A stretch of 64,000 nucleotides of DNA from Datisca glomerata (Eukaryota; Streptophyta; Magnoliopsida; Cucurbitales; Datiscaceae), in the NCBI GenBank assembly GCA_003255025.1, contig QANY01008203.1:310001-374000 (forward strand). Reading direction: 5' to 3'. A program made the position numbers and the translations under genes. The notes beneath the pieces were generated by a model that worked only from the letters and a program-made list of their open reading frames with translations, had not been told where the DNA came from and did not search any database. Within the stretch, counting starts at the first letter, position 1. Each line of letters opens with the position of its first letter. Shown here piece by piece: positions 35,540-46,600 of this stretch.

Positions 35540-37350
35540 CACATAATGGTCAGAATAATAATCCAAGATGTTAATTTCACTTCAATGGCTCTTATTGACT
35601 CAGGAGCTTATTTGAATTGTACGCATGAATGATTCGTTCCTACCAAGTACTTCAAGAAGATAAAAGAATCATTGTCCTCTGCAAATGGTACTAGAATGCA
35701 TATCAATTATAAAATCTCTAAAAATTTATATTTTACAAGACAATGTATGTTTTAAAACATAACTCGCTTTAGTAAAAAATATTATAGACAAAATTATTTT
35801 GGGTTTATCATTCACTTTTTTTGTCGTATCATTTTATAATAGAGTATGATGAGATAATTACGTATCCCACGGATAAACCTATAAAATTCAAATTTCTTTC
35901 TTTTTTTCACAATGAGAAATTAAAAACTATAAAATAAAATTATGTTTTTAAAACCATAAACTTAATATCTTGTAAAGAAAAACAATTATGTTTTCTACAA
36001 GATGAAATAAAATTTAAAAGAATTGAAGATCATCTTCAAAATCCTGCTCTTCAAAAATAAATTAAAATCTTTGAACAAAAACTTTATCAAGAATTATGTG
36101 CTTCCTTTCCGGTACATGAAGTACCATACTGTCAGTTTACCTTATATTAATGGATTTGATGAAAAGAATATCCTAACAAAGGCACGACCAATTTAGATAA
36201 ATTTTGAAATGCTTGAATTCTGTAAAAAAGAAAGAAATTACAGAACTTCTCAATAAAATATTATTAGAATGAGCAAATCTCCCTGGTCTTTCTCGACTTT
36301 TTATGTCCAAAATATCAGTGAAATTAAACTAGTAGATCCCCGGTTAGTAATTAATTACAAGCCCCTTAACAATATTTTAGAATGGATAAGTTATGATATA
36401 CCAAATAAAATGGACTTAATTAACAGGCTTGAAGATGATGTTGTATTCTCTAAGTTTGACATGAAATCTGGATTCTGGCGAATCCAGATAAATGAAAACG
36501 ATAAATACAAAATTGCATTTGTAACTGCATTTGACCATTACGAATGAAATGTAATGTCTTTTGGTGTAAAAAATGGTCCAAATTAATTTCAGAATATAAT
36601 GAATGAAATCTTTAATTAACTTATTGACTTCTCAATTATGTATATTGATAATATTATTATTTTCTCTAAATCAATATATCAGCATTGGAAACACCTTGAA
36701 TTGTTTGCCAAGAAAATAAAGCAAAATGGTTTAGATATCTCTGCAAGTAAAATTAAATTATTTTAATCTAAGATTAGATTTCTAGGATTTGAAATATATT
36801 ATTCCATTATTAAACCAATTGATTGAGTCACACAATTTGTTGATAAATTTCCCAAAGAGATCCTTGACAAAACCCAATTACAAAGAATTCTAAGATCATT
36901 GAATTATATATCTGATGTTTACAACAATTTGAGAATTGATTGCAAGCCTATTTTTGAAAGGTTTAAGAAAAATCCCCTTCCATGGATAACTGTCCATACT
37001 AATTTAATTAAAAAATTAAAAGTTATGTTATAACACTTCCTTATCTTGGCGTCCCTACTCATAATTTTTTTAAAATTGTCGAAACGGATGCCTCTGAACA
37101 TGGATATGGAGGTATATTATTATAAAAAGTCTCTCCAGAATCAAGAGAATAAATTTTCAGGTTTATATCTGGAACTTGGACTCAATCTCAAATTAATTAT
37201 AGTACTATTAAGAAAGAAATTTTAGTTGTTGTTTTATGTAATAAAAATTTTCAAGATGACTTATTAAATCAAAAATTTATTTTAAAAATTGATTGCAAAT
37301 ATGCAAAACACGTTTTAGTAAAGGATGTTAAAAATATTACTTCCAAATAA
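35540..37350 (+). pseudogene. Caulimovirid protease - reverse transcriptase - RNase H region
   Basis: Aspartic protease motif MALIDSGAYLNC lies near 35585-35625. The reverse transcriptase has RLVINYKPLNN and FSKFDMKSGFWRIQI (36269-36547) and then the catalytic box, which here reads YIDN (near 36640-36660) instead of Y-x-D-D. RNase H has ETDASEHGYGG near 37080-37115. Stops and frameshifts fall between and within the domains, including after DHYE (36547). The product is not functional. Confidence 0.75.
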
Positions 37351-37539
37351 TTTTTTGCTTGATAGCAGTCCATTCTTAATATTTTTATTTTGATATTGAA
37401 TTTATTCAAGGCAATAATAATTCAATTCATAACTTCCTTACTCATGAATTCCTGCAGGGTTGTCAAGATGAAATCAAAGGGGAGTCTTCGACTCCACAAT
37501 TGGCTCTTAAGGCCCAAATTAAAGAGGAGTCTTCTACTT

Positions 37540-37881
37540 AGGGGTGTGCACGGGACGGGACGGTTTTTGAGCCTTTTTGTCCCGTCCCAAATTTTTTTAA
37601 GTCTCGTCCTATCCTCTGTTGAGGGAAAATCCCGAGCGGGACGGGACCGGCCGAGTATTTTGAGTAAAAAATTTAAAGGTTAAAAAATTGATTTAAAGTT
37701 CAAAAGATTGAAAGTTAAAAATTAAAAAATTAAGGGTCAAATTTTTTAAAAAAAATAAAAAATATTGGGTTATTTATGAAAAATTGGTACGGGACAAAAA
37801 AATTTTGTCTCATCCCGTCCCGCTTGATTCGGGATGATTTTTCCGGACGGAACGGTTCTTTTGGGACAGTTGCATACTCCT
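37540..37881. mobile_element. MITE inserted in the caulimovirid copy (hAT-like)
   Basis: Ends AGGGGTGTGCA and, inverted, AGGAGTATGCA form terminal inverted repeats. Inside, GGGACGGGAC / GTCCCGTCCC motifs occur at both ends. It interrupts otherwise viral sequence, with a likely short duplication around TACTT. At about 342 bp with no coding capacity, it fits a MITE. Confidence 0.65.
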
Positions 37882-38049
37882 ACTTCCATCTCCTAAACAA
37901 ACTGAATTAACAATATTTGGGGCCATCAAACTCAATTATCAATCAGCTCTGGTCAACCAATTTAACTTATTCTCAATTAGTCAATCAATCAATTGCAAAA
38001 TATAAAAATCATCCTCTAATTTCAGAAAAATTCTCAGCGAAAATCTCTT

Positions 38050-39230
38050 TCATATTGAGCTCCAATTTGCTCGTTTGAAGGATCTTACTGAAATAGCAAA
38101 AGCCCATTTTCTTCCAAAATTCTACTTTATCTCAGACAAAGGTCTTAGTTTCTATAAAGATATTCTCTTAGAAATAAAATATATTAATATTAGCTCAATA
38201 AAAAATTCTGAAGGAATAATCATCTATCATTCTTTCTATATTCTCAAAATCATAACCATTGAAAATTGGAAAGTCCATCATTCAGGTCTCAAAATTCTTT
38301 TAAACAAAAAATAATATAATTATTTCAACTATATTGATGTTTGGCACATGATTTTCTTACATCAAACTAGTGATTTTTATCACTCTTGATTTTTAAATTT
38401 TGACAAGAATTTCAAAATAAAATTTTCAAGTTGGTTCTTAAGATGGTGGTCCATCATGGCCCTGTCTTAGAATTATTTCTAATCGATTTTCAACAAGCTT
38501 TTATTTTATTTCTGAATTACAAACTTTTATCAATTGAGACTTCTTTTCCTCAAACTCTTTGCTTTACAAATAAATAGAAAATATTCTGGATCTTAAAATG
38601 GTAATACTCAATTGAAGATGAAATTCTCACCAGACAATATTATGTTAAATGGTGGGATAAACTCAATACCCAAAAAATCATTGCCTCCATTAATCAGGAA
38701 TTTACAATATCCAACCTCAATTAAAATTGGCAAAAGATCCATTTACCCAAGCTCTATTAAAACTTAGTGAGCACATTAACCCAAATGCACAGATCACATC
38801 ACCCAATTCAAACTCATCCCAAGAATGCAAATCAAAATCAAAACACTCTTCAAAGGGTAAATCAAAAGTCACGAAACCTAAATCCAAATTGAAGCAATAA
38901 TTAATCCAAAAATTGCTTTCTCATTTTGGAATACGATAATAATTCTGGCTCTGAATCATCTATAGAGTCAAGTAATCTAATTAAACCAAATATCCACAAA
39001 ACTCAATCATCCAGAAAAGCTACCCCTCGGCAATTGAAGGACTAAAATACACAGATGGCTCTCCAGCATAATGCAATGGCTATGATGATTTTTACAGATG
39101 ATTCAGAATCAGAATTATCATCGTCTTCCAAAAGGAGACGCGTCCTACCACAATGGGTCTATGACGCATTTCAAGACCCTCAAGATCCATTTGATGATGT
39201 TAATTTGAGTAATGATGAATAAATACAAAT
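38050..39230 (+). pseudogene. Caulimovirid C-terminal region after RNase H
   Basis: An open piece (38075-38314) contains ENWKVHHSGLKILLNKK. Beyond it, broken frames include a Trp-rich part (about 38440-38700) and a Ser/Asp-rich end with SKRRRVLPQWVYDAF (about 39125-39170). The same stretch is partly duplicated at 28300-28700. Its exact role in the virus is not clear to me. Confidence 0.5.
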
Positions 39231-39632
39231 AATTACTTTTGGAAAAATGTCATTATCGGTATAATCAATAAATCAAGATGACTCTCCAGTATAATACAAC
39301 GGCTATGATGATTTCTCCAACATGAAATCAAGGCACAAAGTCCAAGATAACAATTATCAATGAATAGCAACAATAACTCTCCAATATACAACAATAGTCA
39401 CAATGATTTTTCAAGACAACAATTATGACTTCCAAGAATGAAGACACAAAGACCAAGATAGCAATTATCAAATAATCTTTGTAGTATTTTTTCTGCAATT
39501 ATTGTACTAGTTGTCAAATAATTAGGCAACTATTTATCTTTTTTACTATTCTTAGTCAAAATATTTTTACTTTTATCGAAAAGAATAGTGCATGTAAGTG
39601 ATAAGTTTCTGATGAACTCCACTCTCTTTACC

Positions 39633-39640
39633 TATAAATA
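39633..39640 (+). promoter_or_regulatory. TATA box of the caulimovirid promoter
   Basis: TATAAATA followed by pyrimidine-rich DNA and repeated CACTCTTAACAAT(A/T)TTGAGAGAAA blocks (39678-39735). A related block occurs at 27910-27945. The position after the last coding part matches a pararetroviral transcript promoter. Confidence 0.55.
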
Positions 39641-40421
39641 GGTTGCCTTCTCCTTTTTGTTTCTCAAAACTTGTTTTCACTCTTAACAATATTGAGAGAA
39701 ACTTGTTTCCACTCTTAACAATTTTGAGAGAAAAACTTGTTATGAAAACAAAGCTGACTCTGAATACAACTGAATCATCTGTAGATACACACACATATCG
39801 TGCACATAATTGTAACCCAATTCAAAGGACTTCTTTGGTTTGGTTTTGGTATATGAAAGGCTGAGGAGACAGTTATTTGAATATTTTTTTATCTTCCGTG
39901 TGAAAATCTTTGATATTCTTGAACTACTGATTTTTTTATCATATGTACTAAGTTTCTCTATTCTAAAATTTCTTTATTATGTTTTCTTAGGATATGAACA
40001 AACTATTACATTTTAAATTATTATATTGAGGAGTATTCAAAACTAAACATTGTATGCGGAGTACTATAAAATTTTAAACGAATCAATAAACTTTTTAATA
40101 AGATGTACGAGGTAATGACAAATGATTGCTAGAATCAAATTGCCACACATTCGATTGTGAGAAATAGATGTTTGAAAGTATATAACCGATATGATTAGTA
40201 ACACGCGAGTATGTTGTGATAGATTGTAGAGGAATCTCCAGCAATTTTATTTTTGAAACTTTCCTATATCGCCGCACTTGAATATTTACAGAAGGAGAAC
40301 TTCTAGTATGTACTGATAGTTAAGAATGTCAAAAACTAAAATCCCTCAAATTTTTTGTTTCTACTTTATCCTCCTAAAAAAGATACATTGTATTAGTAAG
40401 ACTATATTAAGACGTTATATT

Positions 40422-41129
40422 TGTTATAAGTATTTCACCAACCATCAATGACGTAATGACACGTGTCCGCCGCACTAAATAAGTTCATAACAAACTAAAG
40501 TTCTAAAGGAGAGGAACTGACCTCGCCTGGTCAATCACAAGGGAGCTCGGGTCGCACATACCTGAGCACATGAAGGACGACAAGAATGGAGCTCACGAAG
40601 AGAGCTCAGATAATCCCGAGTATCAGGGTCATCAGTACTCACCGAAAGTAATATCTCATTAGGCGTCTTCCCACATGCCCGACCTCCCAATAAGTCCAAT
40701 CGCCGTGATAGGATGTCAAATCAGCTTCCCATATGTCACCTAGAAGACACATCAACATTTAATGCCCATCACTTTGTGTCAAAAGTCACCTCCCTCTCGT
40801 CCAATCAAGGATAAACATCATGTCCCGGGAAACTTCCTCAGCCCACTCCCAAGGCTTCCTCAAGACACTTCCTCCAGCAAGGCTTCAAGTACAAATACTC
40901 ACATCTACTGAGGAAAGAGCTATGTCATTTTCTCTTCCAAGGAAACTATGTCAAAATAATATTAGGATACTGACTTAGGCATCGGAGGCTTTTAGGCGAG
41001 GCAACCACCCCTCAGTTCTCCTCGCATTCGGGTTCTTTGTCTGTGTTTTTGTAGATCCCTGACCAGGAGAATGATTGTATTTAGCCAAGAAGACAAGTAT
41101 CAGTACTGTTGCGATTTTCGGCAGCAACA
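40422..41129 (+). mobile_element. Solo LTR of an LTR retrotransposon (708 bp)
   Basis: Starts TGTTATAAG and ends GCAGCAACA, with TGTTR...CAACA-type ends. It is flanked by ATATT (40417-40421) and GTATT (41130-41134), a 5-bp duplication with one difference. The composition is clearly GC-richer than its surroundings, as in Ty3/gypsy-type LTRs. No internal coding region adjoins it. Confidence 0.65.
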
Positions 41130-41134
41130 GTATT

Positions 41135-43140
41135 CTTTAGTCTTCTATGATATTTACCATAGCGACATAAACAAGAATACTCATCTGAGCCACATAGGTC
41201 AATTTATGACCTCAATTCAATTATTCCTTATGATTCCTATTGTTTGCAGTTTTCTTTAGACCTCCGAGAATAGTATGAAGAAAAAGGCTTGAATTTTACG
41301 CTCCCTCCATCACCCCAAATGAAAAGGGAGACCTCAGGGGAAAACGTTGGCAAGAATGGACGTCAAATTTGTTTTGTTGTATTTGAACTCCATAAAAGTT
41401 TATACGACTAAGACTACTAATTATGCACATGTTAAATGTATATCATATTACAAAATATTGTAAAAAAAAACTTGTATTATATTGTGCAATATTATTTACT
41501 TTTTAACTCCCTTCTCCCAAAACACATAATATAAATAACATACAAATAATGTATATGATAACTAGATATATGTCAACTAATATGTGATATATTCATGAAT
41601 CGCCAGTTTGATTTTTATGGCTTGTCATAATACAGAGAGAATATTTAATTAATGTTTAGTATTCTTATAGTTTGGTCCTTTTAGTTATTTGGTAGTTCAT
41701 CTGCATAAAGTTAACTAAAAGAAGAAATTGTTTACTTAATTTTTAACATGAACTTTAAGTTATCGGGGACCAATTATAAAGGAAAACGGATAGGGTGGTC
41801 CAATACTTTCCATAGCATTTCAATAAAATGGTCGAGCATGTGAGAAATAATTAATTCCATAACTAATTAATGTATGTTTGGGATTCCTTTTGACTAGAAT
41901 ATTTAACAATCATTTTATATCTATCTTTAAAGAACTAGTATATACAACTTTGAAGCATATTTGTTTTTGTAACTAAAATATTTGGAAGTATTTGAATATA
42001 GGTTTTTTGTTTGGCAAAATGATTCCAATACTAAAAAATATTTCAAGCTAAAACATTTATAAAATACATTTGAAATTTTGAATCCATTTCTGAAATAGAA
42101 CTTCTAAATGCATGAAAGTGTTTCCCAACAAAAGCATAAATACTGAAAGTATTTATCGGGAAGCACATATAAAATAGGAAAAATTGCTCAATTGCAAAAA
42201 CACTCTATGTCCTTTGATCATTTTGATGTCTTTTCACAAGCTTGCTTTTGTCATTAACAATTCTTCCATCTTACATGAGTTTCTAGGATATTAAAATTGG
42301 CATCTACCAGTTAAGAACTTAAGATTTGGGTAATTTTGCATGCATGTACATCTTAACAGTTTGATTTTCAATTTAAAGTTTCCTAACTAAAAAAACAAGA
42401 ATTTGTATGAAGGATATCAAATGTGTCTCTTTAAGCTAAAAATTCGAAATCACGAATGTCCCTTAGCAAATGTGTTCATTTAAGCTAAAAGATTCGAAAT
42501 CACAAATGTCCCTATCTGTGCCAAATTATACATAAAGGTACATGGAATTAATCAGCCATAAAAATTCGATATCGGGTATTGTAAAGAAAGAGGAGATCTT
42601 TTTGCAGTCTAATCTTAAAAAAAAATCCTACTCTACATGACATGGAGCACTTTGTCTATAACATATGAAGTGCTTCTTAGTTTAAACGGATCCTACATAC
42701 ACTGACTCATGCGACATTTTCTATTATTATGTTTCTCGTAGGAACAAGATCTTCTATCGTATTTATATGTCTTATTGTGTAAGATGCACACGTAGCCAAA
42801 GCACATCAGTTAAACTCAGGTTAAAACCTCCTTTTATTGTCATTTCAATATTGAAAAGTTACTCTAATACATATGGATTTAGAATCTTAGCATTTATATA
42901 TAATTATGCATATGTGTGGTATCTTTGTTGAGAGATAGCATTATTGAGAGATAATCATGGTGGATGGAAGATTAGTGATAATTGATGGATTTTCTGAACT
43001 AGAACACGAGATCCCCAAATATTATTTTTCATTATTAATAATTGGTTCACATGAAACTTTTAGAGGACATAACGTCGAAATTTATTAGATTGAGGACTAG
43101 GAGGGCATGTTGACTTTTCTCAATTGATGCACAAATTCAA
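41135..43140. other. Intergenic DNA with a short tandem duplication
   Basis: Positions 42419-42512 hold two copies of a roughly 50-bp unit (TTTAAGCTAAAA, GATTCGAAATCACAAATGTC). Otherwise I see no gene. Confidence 0.5.
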
Positions 43141-43145
43141 TAGTC

Positions 43146-43479
43146 TTATTGTGAGGAACTGGTGTTATCATCATCTGTCTTCAACTTCTTGGTAGAGCCA
43201 AGAGCTGGAGAAGGATCAGAAGTAACTTTTCGTTTTCGAGGAGTAGAACTGTTAAGATGGGTGCTCCAGAAAGAGGACAAAGAAAAGGCTGGGCTAGTGA
43301 TACTGGCCAGGTTAGGTTCAGGTTCAGGATTATCATCAGGACTTTTAATCTTGGGCTCAATATTAGCTAGCTGGGCTTCTTTATTAGTCACTAGATGGGC
43401 TGGTCTGTCCATAGCAACATCATCTGAGCTCTCCCCCTTCCCCGCAAAAATGCCACCTGACAATAATTGGGCTGTCTAA
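43146..43479 (-). CDS. Unidentified open exon encoding a nuclear-type tail
   Basis: The frame is open from the end of a possible acceptor site (CACTTAG, 43480-43486) to TAA at 43146. It lacks an ATG. The product is rich in Ser, Pro, Asp and Lys, with a likely nuclear localisation signal (TPRKRKV) and a second basic patch (TKKLK), then an acidic end (DDDNTSSSQ). The composition and lack of breaks look like real coding sequence rather than chance. It lies about 140 bases downstream of the importin stop codon on the same strand, so it may be in the importin 3' UTR, be an alternative last exon, or be the orphan last exon of another gene. I do not recognise the family. Confidence 0.4.
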
Positions 43480-43617
43480 GTGTAAATTTTGCCTAAATCT
43501 TTTTTTTTCCCTGTTTCATTTTGTCAAAAAATTCGAACTTCCCTTTAAAGACTATAGTAATTTCCTTTAATATCTAACCTAAATGAATGTACATTGAAAG
43601 AAGTGGTGGAGTCAGAA

Positions 43618-46600
43618 TCAAGATGAGAGCATACATCGCAACAAGTTTTGATGATAGGGTTGTAAGGAGGACTGGGCAGATTTCCAGGAAAGAGTTGGCA
43701 CTTTCTGCTGGAAGTTCTTCAATATTCTGATCACTTGGCTTACAGTTTCTGCACTGGCTAAATTGTTTCCGGCCCACAGGATCTGACCACCAAACACAAA
43801 CAACAAATGAAGGCTAGGGGTTTCACTTTATTTGTAATGGAGAAAGACCAGATCTTATAAGATATCTACCTCAGCAAGGATTAAAATGATTTTAGAAAGA
43901 TTAGCCTTCTCTGGCCCAACAAGTATGCTCTCTGACCTGAAAACATTTTCAGAAAGAATATGGTAAAATTGTCGGTTTAAGAATAGTACCAGTATAATGA
44001 TAACAGCTTCTTACCTTTCAAGCATTGTGCAAAGACTTCCATGAACAACTTTGGCCTGATTTAGATCGTTCTTGATTGGCAAATGGCTTAACCAAATAGA
44101 AACAACCTGCCAAACAGATCACCAAGTCAATCACATAAACAACCTGCCAAACAGATCGTTCTTCGACTCACATATCTATTTGATATGGCTACAACTTCAG
44201 ATATAATTTACAACTTTCTTTCACTCATACACATCACATAATTAAGAAAGAAAAAAAGTACAAATCTGTCAAAACACTGATTTTTTAATAAGAAAGAAAA
44301 GTAGAAAATCTATCAAAGGATGAATAGGAAAAGTTCCATGAAGGAAGACTACAAAATGTTCCAGCATCATGTTTTTCTAGGCGTTTGCGTAAAATAAATT
44401 ATATACCTCCCCCTCACTTATGCTGCTGTGATAGGAGTGGAACTGGATTATTTTTCCAAGAGCTGAGACAGCTTCATCATGGGCCATTACATAATCTCGT
44501 CGCTGTGCATTAGGATGTCTCATCACGTGTTTCAGACCAGTAACAGCCTCTGCAAAGTGAAAATAACAGGATAATTTTCATGGACAACATAGAAGAACTC
44601 GATTAACTTGAAGCAGGATGAATGAGCTACCCCCAATGAGCGATATGAAATGGATACCACCAAATTTAGCACAATAACCAATTCCGCATGCTGCCACCTG
44701 AAAAATGGAAATTTGCACAGGATCATTTTTGTTCAAGACTTCAATGCCGAAAAAATTTACCGGGCGCAGCTAGTGGATACCTGTTGAACTTCTGGATTCT
44801 CAACATTGCAAGCTTTGAATAGGAGAGGAATACTGCTCTTGTAATGCCTGTTTAACGTAGTTGTATCAAAACACATCTAGAGTTTGAACAATTCTAGTCA
44901 GTGCAATAGAAACTAATGTTCCTTACAGTAAAGCTAGTCCACGGCATTGCTCCAAGACATTACAAAATATTTCCAAGGCAATCCTTCGCTCTTCCACATT
45001 TTTGTCAAGACTCTGTAGGCTAACTAGTTTGTAAGATAAGAACAGGCTAACCATTGTATACAATTACATATGTACATAGAGAAACATGATCATACAATCT
45101 AAGATTCCTGTACATATTTAAGTGTGTCTACCTACAGTCATGGCGTCATTAGGAGTGGGTATTCAAGCTTCAGATTTTTGTTGTGGGTATGGAATTAAAT
45201 GGTCCACTTGATATGTTGAGCCTTTCATCAAGAATTACAACAAATTATAATCATCCGCGCACTCTTTTAAATTATGAAAGCATATACATTGATGTTATGA
45301 TTCTTATGAACGATTACAAACTTATCGAAATAAAGATAAGTAAACTAATATATAAACAGTGACAAGATCACATAAATCTGTAAATTTCGAATTTCGATAG
45401 GCCAAAATAGATCTAATTACAGCTTATCAACATTCATTCTTAAAACGTTGGAGTGCAGGAAGATGAGAGTTCAAGGACAAAAGGCACTAAGATCATAATT
45501 CATATTTACTTAACCTAATGCTGATGCCGAGAGTGTATGACATCAGGGTCAGGGAGGCTATAAAATTGACATATCACTCCCATCTTTTATGTACACTAGT
45601 ATCTTCACAGACGATATAAACGATACAAAGAAAGTAAGGCTCCAAGGATGGCTGCAGTTAATTGAAATTAATAGAATCAAGCCATAAGCATTAAATACAA
45701 CGTTCTCAAGCAGGCACAGATTAATATAAGAGGTATACACGTTGCTTGTTGATTATTTATTATTCGTCGTAAACCAGTAACACAGAGAAAAAAGATAATA
45801 TATAAGAGGAAGAAAGATGAATAATACTTGCATAGAGAGAGAACATACCCACATCATGGCTATACATGATAAAAGCTTGTCAAATAATGTGGATATAGTT
45901 TCCTTGTAAGTTTTGACAATAGAGGCCAAGCAATCACCAGCCTGTTTAGCAGGAAGATTATCAGGCAAGAAACACTCTAGAATTCAAAATTTTGTAGCAT
46001 GAATCAACAAATCATGTAACTCCATTCAAGTATAGCAGCTACACATACTTTTTTAGTTACTTCTTTTTGTTGTCTATTGTCTTCTACGAATAATTTCTCT
46101 TCTGATTCTGAATAACTGTTGTCTGGTACGGACTCTATCACTTGCTCAGTTTTGTCCTCAACTGAGCTAGTTGTGAGAATCTGGATTATCTCATCAGCTA
46201 AGCAGTTAAGCTGTGTCTCATTCAGAAGGGGGCCCGAGATCTGAAAGAGAAGGATGTCCAAAATAAGGGCAATCCCAAATATCAAATATAAGAATCCAAC
46301 AACATAAGATAATGCATCTTTGTAGAATAGTTCAAGATTCGAATTTCCAAGGTGCACTGCAGTGAAACACTACAGAAAAACACATGCCGTGTCACTATAA
46401 TTGTCTCAACATTGAGAAAAATTTATATCACAAGCTCAGAGTATATCACTTGATACTTGACACTTTGGACTATTATGCCATCTTTACAGTCTAGTATCCT
46501 AAGAGAAAACAAAATGTAAAACAAAGGAAGATATGCTCATGGACAAGCATCCATAATATTCAAAGGCAAACTCAATCATGGTTCGCATTGATCAATGGAA

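Larger units (their letters stand above)
31440..39745 (+). other. Near genome-length endogenous caulimovirid (pararetrovirus) copy
   Basis: Collinear order: leader, tRNA-iMet-type primer site (31624-31635), movement protein, coat protein with zinc knuckle, aspartic protease, reverse transcriptase, RNase H, a C-terminal region, and a promoter with TATAAATA (39633-39640). This order and the roughly 8.2 kb length fit the petuvirus/florendovirus side of Caulimoviridae. Every coding part has stops or frameshifts, the reverse transcriptase lacks a catalytic Asp, and a MITE interrupts the 3' part, so it cannot give rise to virus. It is a fossil integration, surrounded by partial copies from 27.0 to 31.4 kb. 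Confidence 0.75.

Noticed and set aside
31440..39745. Possibility of an intact, activatable viral genome
   Set aside because: Stops and frameshifts occur in every domain, the reverse-transcriptase box is changed and a MITE interrupts the copy.
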